A stretch of 43,466 nucleotides of DNA from Azospirillum sp. 412522 (GCF_019805165.1 NZ_RWIJ01000013.1:147256-190721), one strand, 5' to 3'. Shown: positions 33,348 through 40,733, counted from the stretch's first letter. The notes: generated by a model from the letters alone, not told the origin. Numbers and translations are program-made.

Positions 33348-33711
33348 GGGACCGGCTCCTCCCGTTCGGCCGGCCATTATGGCAGCTGCCCGGCACTTTC
33401 AGCCAGCCCCGGCCGGCGGTCTTTTCCGGATCGCGGAAATCCAGCGGATACAGATGGACAATCCGCATGCATGTCATTGGGTCGGCGAATGGTTCGTATT
33501 GACATAGTCCGTCAAACTGATGATCGTGAGGACGGCATGGGGCATTTGGCATGCCAGCAACCGCTGGTTGGTGGCAGGCCGATCCATCCCATAGCCTTTC
33601 CGGACCGGACGGCGGAGACGACAACACGCTCGCAAGAAAGCGAAGGGTCCGGCAGTCCGAACGAAACAGGTCGCCGAACAGAACATGTCGGGTGCAAGCG
33701 GGAGGAAGCAT
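33348..33711. other. Divergent intergenic region between thiE and oxlT2
   Basis: No gene is supported. It contains the TGGCATGCCA palindrome (33547-33556) and, at 33499-33515, TTGAC and GTCAA as a perfect inverted repeat with a 7-base centre that starts with a good -35-like TTGACA. The rest shows no structure that I recognise. Confidence 0.5.
33547..33556. promoter_or_regulatory. GntR-type operator upstream of oxlT2
   Basis: TGGCATGCCA is a perfect palindrome of the same shape as TGGTATACCA, with T/C and A/G changes at matching places. It lies 156 bases upstream of the oxlT2 start. Confidence 0.55.
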
Positions 33712-35019
33712 ATGGTGCGTGAGACGCACGGCAAGACGGCCCAGGTCGCACCCTGGGGCGGGCGCTGGATGCAGCTGGCCATCGGCATCGTCTGCATGTC
33801 GATGATCGCCAACCTGCAATATGGCTGGACCCTGTTCGTCGAGCCGATCGACGACAAGCATGGCTGGGGCCGCACGGCGATCCAGGTGGCCTTCACCATC
33901 TTCATCGTCACCGAAACCTGGCTGGTGCCGGTGGAGGGCTGGTTCGTCGACAAGTTCGGCCCGCGCATCGTCGTGCTGGTGGGCGGCGCGCTGTGCGCCT
34001 TGTCCTGGGCGCTGAACGCGGTGGCGGATTCGCTGCCCCTGCTCTATCTGGCCGCCGTCATCGGCGGCATCGGCGCCGGCGGCGTCTATGGCACCTGCGT
34101 CGGCAACGCGCTGAAATGGTTCCCCGACCGCCGCGGGCTGGCCGCCGGCCTGACCGCCGCCGGCTTCGGCGCCGGCTCCGCCCTGACGGTCGTGCCGATC
34201 GCCACGATGATCGAGACCTCTGGCTTCGAGACCACCTTCATGACCTTCGGCCTGGGCCAGGGGCTGGTGATCCTGGTGCTGGCCTGCTTCCTGACCGACC
34301 CGCCGAAGCTGGGCTACGGGCAGACGCGCGGCGCCGCCGCGCCGCAACGGCGCCAGTACGCCCCTCAGGAGATGCTGCGCACGCCGGTCTTCTGGATCAT
34401 GTACGGCATGTTCACCATGGTCGCCGCCGGCGGGCTGATGGTGACCGCCCAGCTCGGCCCCATCGCCGCCGACATGGGTCTGGTCGACGCGCCTGTCAGC
34501 ATCCTCGGCCTGACCCTGCCGGCGCTGACCTTCGCGCTGTCGATCGACCGGGTGATGAACGGCGTCACGCGGCCCTTCTTCGGCTGGGTGTCCGACCATA
34601 TCGGGCGCGAGAACACGATGTTCATCGCCTTCACCATCGAGGCGGTGGGCGTGATGGCGCTCAGCGCCTATGGCGCCGATCCGGTGGCCTTCGTCATCCT
34701 GACCGGTCTGGTGTTCTTCGCCTGGGGCGAGATCTTCAGCCTGTTCCCGGCCTGCTGCGCCGACACCTTCGGCTCGCGCTTCGCCGCCACCAACGCCGGC
34801 ATGCTCTACACCGCCAAGGGCGTGGCCGCCCTGCTGGTCCCCGTCGGCAACCTGATGGTCGAGGCGACCGGCAGCTGGCAGACCGTCTTCTACAGCGTCG
34901 CCATCGTCAACGCGCTGGCCGCCTTCCTCGCCCTGTTCGTCCTGAAGCCGCTGCGCGCCCGCTATGTCGCGGCGGCCAGCGCCGCCGCCCCGCGCCTGAC
35001 CACCCGGCTGGCCGACTGA
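33712..35019 (+). CDS. OxlT-like MFS transporter 2 (oxalate/formate antiporter family)
   Basis: A 435-residue 12-helix major facilitator, paralogue of the carrier at 5726-7030. Shared strings include IANLQYGWTLF, GNALKWFPDRRGLAAGLTAA and CCADTFG/CCADSFG, and both keep GVTRPFFGWVSDHIGRENTMF in parts. The ATG at 33712 follows GGAGG by six bases. The carrier is expected in the inner membrane and may exchange oxalate for formate or take up a similar acid. Its operator at 33547-33556 belongs to the class near oxlT1. Two copies in one region suggest different affinities or partners, for example import versus exchange; this cannot be decided from sequence. Confidence 0.9.
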   Translation: MVRETHGKTAQVAPWGGRWMQLAIGIVCMSMIANLQYGWTLFVEPIDDKHGWGRTAIQVAFTIFIVTETWLVPVEGWFVDKFGPRIVVLVGGALCALSWALNAVADSLPLLYLAAVIGGIGAGGVYGTCVGNALKWFPDRRGLAAGLTAAGFGAGSALTVVPIATMIETSGFETTFMTFGLGQGLVILVLACFLTDPPKLGYGQTRGAAAPQRRQYAPQEMLRTPVFWIMYGMFTMVAAGGLMVTAQLGPIAADMGLVDAPVSILGLTLPALTFALSIDRVMNGVTRPFFGWVSDHIGRENTMFIAFTIEAVGVMALSAYGADPVAFVILTGLVFFAWGEIFSLFPACCADTFGSRFAATNAGMLYTAKGVAALLVPVGNLMVEATGSWQTVFYSVAIVNALAAFLALFVLKPLRARYVAAASAAAPRLTTRLAD

Positions 35020-35042
35020 CCGCCGGAAGAACGGTCCTGAAA

Positions 35043-35082
35043 GCCGGCCGGCCCCGGATATCATCCGCCGGGGCCGGCCGGC
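35043..35082. terminator. Very stable hairpin between oxlT2 and fliL
   Basis: The arms GCCGGCCGGCCCCGG and CCGGGGCCGGCCGGC pair perfectly for 15 bp with a 10-base loop. It lies between two convergent genes; only short T-runs follow, so it may stop both transcripts or act with Rho. Confidence 0.65.
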
Positions 35083-35093
35083 GCCTTTGCGCG

Positions 35094-35600
35094 CTACCTC
35101 ACCACCATCCGGTCCAGAAGGATTTCCTTCACCCGCACGCCGCGCAGCTCACGGTCGAGCACCCCGGCGATGGTGCTCTTCATCAGCATCGCCCCGTCGG
35201 CACCGCTCAGCTGCTGCGGATCGATCTGGCGCATGCGGTCGGACAGCCGGTCGGCGATGCGCGGGACGTAGGGGTCGGCGACCTTGCCGTCCACCGTCGG
35301 GTCGATCTCCAGCAGGACCTTGACGTCCACCATCCGGGCATCGCTGCCGCCCAGGCTGAAGGTCATCGTCGGCAACGCGGCGTATTTCTTGTCGGGGCCC
35401 TGGTTGGCCGGGGGGGCCGGGGCACGGCTGCGGCTGGCGACCACCGCGCCGGTCGCGCCCAAAGCCGCCAGCACCAGCAGGAGGCCGGTCAGAACGAGCG
35501 GCATCAGGGAAACCGTTTCCCCCTGCCGGTTGCGACGGACGAGCCGCAAGATCGCCTTTCCGCCCCCGTCACGGGGGTCACGAGACCCATCGGGGACCAT
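35094..35600 (-). CDS. fliL: FliL-family flagellar basal body protein
   Basis: A 168-residue single-pass membrane protein of the FliL family. FliL sits next to the flagellar stator and tunes torque and motor stability. The cytoplasmic N-terminus is basic (LRLVRRNRQGE), the membrane helix is LMPLVLTGLLLVLAALGAT, and the periplasmic part has the family end MKSTIAGVLDRELRGVRVKEILLDRMVV. The length is usual. It stands alone here, away from other flagellar genes, next to panC. The ATG at 35600 is used, but it has no clear ribosome site. The distance from a flagellar operon lowers certainty about function, not about the family. Confidence 0.85.
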   Translation of the reverse strand: MVPDGSRDPRDGGGKAILRLVRRNRQGETVSLMPLVLTGLLLVLAALGATGAVVASRSRAPAPPANQGPDKKYAALPTMTFSLGGSDARMVDVKVLLEIDPTVDGKVADPYVPRIADRLSDRMRQIDPQQLSGADGAMLMKSTIAGVLDRELRGVRVKEILLDRMVVR

Positions 35601-35653
35601 GCCCGCCCGCGAATGCTAGGCGCGCAACAAAGGCCGGTCAAACGACGATAACG

Positions 35654-35685
35654 CCGCCGGCCGTCATTCTCCGACCGGCCGGCGG
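35654..35685 (-). terminator. Hairpin downstream of panC
   Basis: The arms CCGCCGGCCG and CGGCCGGCGG form a perfect 10-bp stem with a 12-base loop, about 30 bases past the panC stop. No T-tract follows. Confidence 0.5.
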
Positions 35686-35720
35686 TAATCGGACGGCGGT
35701 GATCGGACGGCCGGGATCAG
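35681..35720. repeat. 14-bp tandem repeat just past the panC stop
   Basis: GGCGGTAATCGGAC and GGCGGTGATCGGAC (35681-35694, 35695-35708) differ at one base. A degraded third unit starts at 35709 and reaches the stop codon at 35717-35719. Confidence 0.75.
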
Positions 35721-36634
35721 CCTGCCGGAATCACCGGCACATTGTCGATCAGCCGCGCCTTGCCCATCCAGGCGGCCGCCAGCAGGCGGGCCGGCCGGGT
35801 GACGGCGGTCACCGGTTCCAGCGTTTCGGCATCGCGCAGCTCGACATAGTCGATGGCGCCGAAGCCGGCCTCGGCGATCCGTCCGCGGATTCCGGTCAGC
35901 GCGGCGTCGGCCTCCCCCCCACGGGCCAGCGCGTCTGCCGCGGCGGTCAGCGCCCGGTGCAGTTCCGGCGCACGGGCCCGCTCGTCGGCGCCGAGATAGG
36001 CGTTGCGCGACGACATGGCGAGTCCGTCGGCCTCGCGCACCGTCGGCAGCCCCTCGACCCGCACGGGGATGTCGAGGTCGCGGGTGAAGCGGCGGATCAC
36101 CATCAGCTGCTGGTAGTCCTTCTCGCCGAACACCGCGACGTCGGGCAGGGCCTGCAGGAACAGCTTGGTCACCACCAGGGCCACGCCGCCGAACATCTGC
36201 GGCCGGAAGGCGCCGCACAGCCCCTCCGCCGGGCCGCCGACCGAGATGGCGGTGGCGAAGCCTTCCGGATACATGGCGCGCACGGTCGGCGCATAGAGCG
36301 CGTGGCAGCCGGCCGAGGCCAGCTTGGCGGCGTCGCCGCCCTCGTCCCGCGGGTAGCGGTCGAAATCCTCGTGAGGGGCGAACTGGGTCGGGTTGACGAA
36401 GATGCTGGCGACCACCCGGTCGGCCAGCTCGCGGCCCCGCCGGACGAGCCCCAGATGCCCGTCATGCAGCGCCCCCATGGTCGGCACCAGCGCGACGGTC
36501 AGCCCATCCCGGCGCCAGGCCGCGACCTGGGCGCGCAGATCCTCCACCGTTCTCAGGACCGGCAGCGGGCCGGCAATCGGGGCAGCAGTCGGGATGGCGA
36601 CCGGGCCGGAGGTCGGAGCGATGGTCGGCGTCAT
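35717..36634 (-). CDS. panC: Pantoate-beta-alanine ligase (pantothenate synthetase)
   Basis: A 305-residue PanC, which makes pantothenate from pantoate, beta-alanine and ATP. Residues include VPTMGALHDGHLGLVRRG (HIGH-like motif), VASIFVNPTQFAPHEDFDRYPR, GEKDYQQLMVIRRF and ADGLAMSSRNAYL, the latter holding the KMSKS-like loop. The ATG at 36634 (MTPTIAPTS) follows AAGGA; residues before LPVLRTVEDLR form a Pro/Ala-rich tail not seen in most PanC, so a later start is conceivable. No panB is visible. It may draw pantoate from another PanE, because the panE-like gene at 3448-4479 has its own reductase context. Confidence 0.95.
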   Translation of the reverse strand: MTPTIAPTSGPVAIPTAAPIAGPLPVLRTVEDLRAQVAAWRRDGLTVALVPTMGALHDGHLGLVRRGRELADRVVASIFVNPTQFAPHEDFDRYPRDEGGDAAKLASAGCHALYAPTVRAMYPEGFATAISVGGPAEGLCGAFRPQMFGGVALVVTKLFLQALPDVAVFGEKDYQQLMVIRRFTRDLDIPVRVEGLPTVREADGLAMSSRNAYLGADERARAPELHRALTAAADALARGGEADAALTGIRGRIAEAGFGAIDYVELRDAETLEPVTAVTRPARLLAAAWMGKARLIDNVPVIPAG

Positions 36635-36790
36635 GGCGTCGGTCCTTGCGCGGCGAAAACGCGCGCTGGATAACCTGCCGGACCGTTCCTGTCCAGAAAA
36701 GCTTTCCGCAGGACAGACTGTTGCCGAACCGGCATGGTTCGGCACCCGCGGCGGCGAAGGCTGCCTCCTACCCCGCCGCGGTTCCGGATC

Positions 36791-36854
36791 GGCACTTGCC
36801 GACCGGCGCTTGCCGATCAGCGCTTGCCAATCAGCGCTTGCCAATCAGCGCTTG
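36791..36854. repeat. 14-bp tandem repeat across the stop codon of the 54-residue ORF
   Basis: Four complete 14-bp units (36791-36804, 36805-36818, 36819-36832, 36833-36846) plus a partial fifth to 36854 share the core GCGCTTGCC. The last two full units are identical (AGCGCTTGCCAATC). On the minus strand the units contain TGA, and one of these is the stop codon of the small gene (36845-36847). Confidence 0.88.
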
Positions 36855-37009
36855 AACGTGATGCCGACCAGATAGGCGAGGTTCGCCCAGGCCAGCAGCG
36901 TGGCCAGCAGGGCGGTGAAGGACGGGACGAAGACCACCGAACCGATGATCACGGCGAGAACCGCGACCAGCAGGGCGAGGGAGAGCAGAGCGATGCGGGT
37001 ATCGTCCAT
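36845..37009 (-). CDS. 54-residue membrane protein behind an FNR/FixK box
   Basis: A very small protein: MDDTRIALLS, then two hydrophobic helices (LALLVAVLAVIIGSVVFV and FTALLATLLAWANLAYLVGI) and a basic end TFKR. The ATG at 37009 has a weak GGAAAG site upstream. Support that it is real comes from its amino acid pattern, a clean stop, and an FNR/FixK-like site centred 75 bases upstream of the start codon, which places the transcription start about 34 bases before the ATG. It resembles small accessory membrane proteins of respiratory complexes in size and layout, but I do not recognise a family. Its stop codon lies inside a tandem repeat. Confidence 0.72.
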   Translation of the reverse strand: MDDTRIALLSLALLVAVLAVIIGSVVFVPSFTALLATLLAWANLAYLVGITFKR

Positions 37010-37077
37010 GTGATGTGGCTTTCCGAAGCGGGTGACAGGGATCGCCTCCTGTCTATCGCATCGCAGCGCAAAGAGGG

Positions 37078-37091
37078 CTGATCTGCGTCAA
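37078..37091 (-). promoter_or_regulatory. FNR/FixK-type anaerobox upstream of the 54-residue ORF
   Basis: On the minus strand this reads TTGACGCAGATCAG, 8 of 10 matches to the TTGAT-N4-ATCAA consensus of FNR/FixK/FnrL. It is oriented and spaced as an activator site (near -41.5 if the leader is about 34 bases). Confidence 0.6.
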
Positions 37092-37145
37092 TCGACCGCG
37101 GGTTTGCCGATCAAATAAGGACCGAATAATGCATGTCGAAAAACA

Positions 37146-37179
37146 AAAGAGGCTCCGGACAATGGTCCGGAGCCTCTTT
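37146..37179 (-). terminator. Rho-independent terminator of tRNA-Val
   Basis: The arms AAAGAGGCTCCGGAC and GTCCGGAGCCTCTTT form a perfect 15-bp stem with a 4-base loop. On the minus strand it is followed by TTTTGTTTTT, a classical T-tract. It lies 5 bases past the tRNA 3' end. Confidence 0.9.
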
Positions 37180-37183
37180 GTGA

Positions 37184-37258
37184 TGGTGGGCGCGACAGGG
37201 ATTGAACCTGTGACCCTTCGCGTGTGAAGCGAATGCTCTCCCGCTGAGCTACGCGCCC
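37184..37258 (-). tRNA. tRNA-Val (anticodon CAC)
   Basis: All four stems fold. Acceptor arms are GGGCGCG and CGCGCCC, the D-arm is GCTC/GAGC, and the anticodon stem TTCGC/GCGAA has loop TTCACAC, giving anticodon CAC (reads GUG, Val). The T-arm is ACAGG-TTCAATC-CCTGT. The 3' CCA is encoded (37184-37186). The gene is on the minus strand and has its own T-rich terminator at 37146-37179. It reads a codon common in GC-rich genomes. Confidence 0.97.
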
Positions 37259-37407
37259 GAACCTTTAAACTCTTGTGCGCCGCTGCCGTCTTTCGTTGGC
37301 CCCGCCGCTGCGGTGGGCGGGTTTCTACGGCCTTCCCCGCCGGGTGTCAAGCATCAGATTCATCCCTATCTTAAAAAAGAATTCGCCGATCGCAGGAGCT
37401 CCGGACC

Positions 37408-38319
37408 GTGCCCCAGCCCAGCCTCCGCCGCCTCCCTCGACCCGTCCAACCCCATCCCGTTCGGCCCCATCCCGTTCGGACGGCCCTGATGGCGGCCGGC
37501 CTGTCCCTGCCCCTGCTGCCCCTGTCCATGGCCATGGCCTGGGCCGAACCGGTGAAGGCGACCTACCGGGTCTTCGTCGGCGGAGTGACCGCGCTGGATG
37601 TCGACGCGACGCTGGAGCTGACCGGCGACCGCTACCGGATCGCCGTGTCGGCGGTGACCGGCGGCACCATCGGGCGCCTGTTCAGCTGGCGCACGGAGTC
37701 GCAGAGCGACGGCCGGGTCCAAGGGGAAGATCTGCTGCCGGCCAGCCATCGTCAGACCAGCCAGCTCCGCGGCGAGCCGCGCAACGTCACGCTGACCTAC
37801 GGACCGCAAGGCGACGTCTCCACCAGCGTCACCCCGCCGCCGGAGAGCGACGACCGCGAACCGGTGCCGCCGGCGCTGCAACGCGGCACGCTCGACCCGC
37901 TGACCGCCGTGCTCGACCTGCTGGTCGCAGTGGGGGCGAACGAACGCTGCGACCGGTCGCTGCCGGTGTTCGACGGCCGCCGCCGCTACGACATGGTGTT
38001 CAGCGAGGTGGGACGGCGCATCGTCGACCCGTCGCGCTATTCAGTCTTCTCCGGCGTCGCCCAGCAATGCCGGGTGACCTACAAGCCGGTGGCCGGCTAT
38101 GCACGCTCGACGTCGGGCGGCCGCTTCTGGCAGCGCAGCGGGCCGGCGGACCGGCCGCCGGTCGATCTGTGGCTGGCACCGGTCGCCGCCGGCTCTCCGC
38201 CCCTGCCGGTGAGGCTGGAGACGGACAGCGACTTCGGCAGCGTCGTGGTCCACCTGACCGGCGTCACGCCGCCAGCGGCAGACCGCCGGGCCGGGGCGCT
38301 GCCGCAGCCGGCGCGCTGA
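37408..38319 (+). CDS. DUF3108-like exported protein
   Basis: A 303-residue protein. It starts at GTG (37408) with AGGAG nine bases ahead and has a basic N-terminus carrying a duplicated PHPVR. A hydrophobic signal segment (ALMAAGLSLPLLPLSMAMAWA) is followed by a beta-rich domain (VKATYRVFVGGVTALDVDATLELTGDRYRI in parts). The pattern resembles DUF3108 family proteins, which are periplasmic or outer-membrane associated and have no known function. RRRYDMVFSEVG and the Cys pair near residues 175 and 218 are visible. It is divergent from tRNA-Val. The short basic repeat near its start may be an expansion or may mark a later true start. Confidence 0.75.
   Translation: MPQPSLRRLPRPVQPHPVRPHPVRTALMAAGLSLPLLPLSMAMAWAEPVKATYRVFVGGVTALDVDATLELTGDRYRIAVSAVTGGTIGRLFSWRTESQSDGRVQGEDLLPASHRQTSQLRGEPRNVTLTYGPQGDVSTSVTPPPESDDREPVPPALQRGTLDPLTAVLDLLVAVGANERCDRSLPVFDGRRRYDMVFSEVGRRIVDPSRYSVFSGVAQQCRVTYKPVAGYARSTSGGRFWQRSGPADRPPVDLWLAPVAAGSPPLPVRLETDSDFGSVVVHLTGVTPPAADRRAGALPQPAR
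37450..37479. repeat. 15-bp exact tandem duplication in the N-terminal coding region
   Basis: CCCCATCCCGTTCGG occurs twice in a row (37450-37464, 37465-37479), in frame, giving PHPVR twice before the signal segment of the DUF3108-like protein. Confidence 0.85.
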
Positions 38320-38527
38320 CCGGGGCGGCGGTCTTGATCGAGGTGGTGGAGCGGGTGTCCAGGATCAGGTCGGAGGACGCGATGCCGGCGCGGCGCAGCG
38401 CCTCGTTCAGCGCCGTGGCCGACGGCCAGAGGATGCGGCCTTCCAATTCCAGCATCCTGCCGTCCAGCAGCGCCGCAAAGCCGCCCAGCTTGCCCATATG
38501 AACGATCCGAGCCATGCGAGAAGCCAT
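38264..38527 (-). CDS. Small hypothetical protein, 87 residues
   Basis: Frame MASRMARIVHMGKLGGFAAL followed by LDGRMLELEGRILWPSATAL. It starts at ATG 38527 with AAGGA eight bases upstream and ends at 38264 inside the 3' end of the convergent DUF3108 gene, overlapping it by 56 bases. The last 30 residues are Ala/Pro-rich and less convincing. I recognise no family. The Shine-Dalgarno site and the non-random first 55 residues support a gene, but an artefact of GC-rich codon bias cannot be excluded. Confidence 0.5.
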   Translation of the reverse strand: MASRMARIVHMGKLGGFAALLDGRMLELEGRILWPSATALNEALRRAGIASSDLILDTRSTTSIKTAAPVSAPAAAAPRPGGLPLAA

Positions 38528-38715
38528 GGTGGAGTTCCTTCCCATCGACGACCGCCATGGCGCTGGATCGACGGCGGCATCGCACGCCGCCGCCCGACCC
38601 GCACCCGGCAGGTTCTTGATTGCTTGTCATGCCGGCCGGCTGCGGTCAGCGTCAGCAGCAGGGCGATGGCGGTGACGGCCAGCGAACCGGCTGTCAGGGC
38701 ATTGTCCTGCATCAT
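38407..38715 (-). CDS. Possible small membrane ORF overlapping the previous one
   Basis: Starts MMQDNALTAGSLAVTAIALL with one membrane helix, then a basic stretch, and runs on for 102 codons into the start of the 87-residue ORF in another frame. A purine-rich GGGGAAG lies just upstream. Only the first 30 residues look like a real protein; the rest reads like a shadow frame, so the gene may have been frameshifted or may not exist. Confidence 0.28.
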   Translation of the reverse strand: MMQDNALTAGSLAVTAIALLLTLTAAGRHDKQSRTCRVRVGRRRAMPPSIQRHGGRRWEGTPPWLLAWLGSFIWASWAALRRCWTAGCWNWKAASSGRRPRR

Positions 38716-39380
38716 GGCGCTTCCCCCCGGATCGGCGTCCCGTCGTCCGGCGACGCGGATCGACCCTAACAGTCTAGGGGTTTTATGGGGGTGGCACGCG
38801 GTTCCTGAGGGATACCCTCCGCTGTCCAAAAGGATAGTATCGGCGTATGCGATTCCCGGAACGATGTTCGACTGCCGCCGCCCCGGTCTGCCGCGGGTGG
38901 CCGCCAGAATCGACGCCCCGTCCGGCGGATCGGCGAAGCGGTCGAGGATCAGGCCGGCATCCGGTTCCTCCACCGGCATGCGGGGATAGCCGTACGGGAT
39001 CGAAGACGGGCGCCGGGAAGGGAAACGGCCTGACGATGGTCCGTGGACGGCACGGCGCCCCGCCGGCACCCCTCGGGCGGCAGTCCCCCAGGCCGGACAC
39101 GCACCGCCGATTGTCCACACCCAGTCCGAAGCGTCTATTTCCGCCGCCCTGCATCATCCCTGCCTAGCCCGCCGCGGCTATGACAGGCTGAAACAAAAGT
39201 TGACTTGGGCTTCCACGGCGCGCTGTGGCACACCACTCTCGGAATTGCCGATGGTGCGGCGCCCACTTCGGAAGAAGCGTCGTCTTTTCCGGCAGTGATG
39301 TCTTAACCTTTCCCGGCTCAAGTACGGCGCCCTCATCGACCAGCTTTCCCGTCCACAAAGGCTCGACCAGGAACACCACC
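38716..39380. other. Gene-free leader region before glmU
   Basis: About 665 bases with no ORF of convincing composition on either strand. The promoter of glmU must lie in its second half, since glmU is the first gene in this direction. I see no riboswitch, palindrome or repeat that I would name. Confidence 0.5.
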
Positions 39381-40733
39381 ATGGCCCATCGTCCGCTCGC
39401 CTGCGTGATCCTCGCCGCCGGCAAGGGCACGCGCATGAAATCCGATCTGCCCAAGGTGCTGCACCGGGTGGCTGGCCGGCCGATGGTCGGGCATGTGCTG
39501 GCCGCGGTGAAGACGCTCGACCCCGACCATGTCGTGGTCGTGGTCGGCCCCGGCATGGACAATGTCGCCGCCGCCGTCGCGCCCTACCCCACCGCGGTCC
39601 AGCATGAGCAGCGCGGCACCGCCGACGCCGTGCGTGCCGCCTTCGGCCTGCTGGAGGGGTTCACCGGCGACGTCGTCGTGCTGTACGGCGACACGCCTCT
39701 GGTCACGCCGGACACGCTGCGCGCCCTGGTGCAGGCACGCCGGCAGGCGAGCGACCCGGCGGTGGTGGTGCTGGGCATGCGGCCCGGCGACCCCGGTGCC
39801 TACGGCCGCCTGATCCTGAACGCCCGCGGCGGGCTGGAGAAGATCGTCGAGTATCTCGACGCCAGCGAGGAGGAGCGCGCGGTCACCCTGTGCAACGCCG
39901 GCCTGATGGCGTTCGACGGCGCCCGCATGTTCGACCTGATCGGCAGCGTCGGCAACGACAACGCCAAGTCCGAATACTACCTGACCGACGTCGTCCAGAT
40001 CGCGCGGCGTGTCGGCATGGCCTGCGCCGTGGTGGAGGCCGCGCCCGCCGAGGTCGTCGGCGTCAATTCCCGCGCCGAGCTGGCGGAGGTGGAGAAGCTG
40101 CTGCAGCGCCGCCTGCGCAAGGCCGCGATGGACAACGGCGCCACCCTGATCGATCCCGACAGCACCTTCCTCAGCGTCGACACCAAACTCGGCCGCGACG
40201 TGGTGGTCGGCCCCGGCTGCTTCTTCGGCGCCGGCGTGACGGTCGGCGACCGGGTGGAGATCAAGCCCTACTGCCATCTGGAGGGCGTGCGCATCGACAG
40301 CGGCGCCGTCATCGGCCCCTACGCCCGCCTGCGCCCCGGCGCCGAGATCGGCCCGGACGCCCATATCGGCAATTTCGTCGAGGTGAAGAACGCGGTGATC
40401 GAGGCCGGAGCCAAGGCCAACCACCTGACCTACATCGGCGACGCCCGCGTCGGCCCCAAGGCCAACATCGGCGCCGGCACCATCACCTGCAACTACGACG
40501 GCTTCTCCAAGAGCCGGACGGAGATCGGCGCCGGGGCCTTCATCGGCTCGAACAGCGCGCTGGTCGCCCCGGTGGTCATCGGCGACGGCGCCATCGTCGG
40601 CGCCGGCAGCGTGGTGACGATGGCGGTGGAGGCCGACGCTCTGGTTGTCGCCCGCGGCCCCCAGAAGGCTTACGCCGGCTGGGCGAGGCGTTTCCGCGAA
40701 CGGAAGCAAAACGAGAAGGCAAAAAAGGCGTAA
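39381..40733 (+). CDS. glmU: Bifunctional UDP-GlcNAc pyrophosphorylase / glucosamine-1-phosphate N-acetyltransferase
   Basis: A 450-residue GlmU, which makes UDP-N-acetylglucosamine for peptidoglycan and lipopolysaccharide in the cytoplasm. The N-terminal uridyltransferase part starts ACVILAAGKGTRMKSDLPKVLH and includes QHEQRGTADAVRAAF and VVLYGDTPLV. The C-terminal left-handed beta-helix (about residues 250-450) has hexapeptide repeats such as VIGPYARLRPGAEIG, NFVEVKNAVIEAG and NIGAGTITCNYDGFSKSRT. The ATG at 39381 starts MAHRPLACVI with a weak GGA site; the longer frame upstream has no ribosome site. GlmS follows 65 bases later, so two steps of amino-sugar synthesis are together. Confidence 0.98.
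   Translation: MAHRPLACVILAAGKGTRMKSDLPKVLHRVAGRPMVGHVLAAVKTLDPDHVVVVVGPGMDNVAAAVAPYPTAVQHEQRGTADAVRAAFGLLEGFTGDVVVLYGDTPLVTPDTLRALVQARRQASDPAVVVLGMRPGDPGAYGRLILNARGGLEKIVEYLDASEEERAVTLCNAGLMAFDGARMFDLIGSVGNDNAKSEYYLTDVVQIARRVGMACAVVEAAPAEVVGVNSRAELAEVEKLLQRRLRKAAMDNGATLIDPDSTFLSVDTKLGRDVVVGPGCFFGAGVTVGDRVEIKPYCHLEGVRIDSGAVIGPYARLRPGAEIGPDAHIGNFVEVKNAVIEAGAKANHLTYIGDARVGPKANIGAGTITCNYDGFSKSRTEIGAGAFIGSNSALVAPVVIGDGAIVGAGSVVTMAVEADALVVARGPQKAYAGWARRFRERKQNEKAKKA

Noticed and set aside
32560..35064. An 834-codon minus-strand frame opposite oxlT2
   Set aside because: It lies antisense to the well-defined MFS gene, with Gln/Asp/His-rich composition typical of reverse frames, then continues in another frame of thiE.
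36791..36854. Possible CRISPR array at the 14-bp repeats
   Set aside because: Units are adjacent without spacers, far too short, and no cas genes are present.
38716..39380. Possible riboswitch or glmS-type ribozyme leader in front of glmU
   Set aside because: No conserved core, no pairing that I could defend, and glmS is not preceded by the glmS ribozyme consensus.
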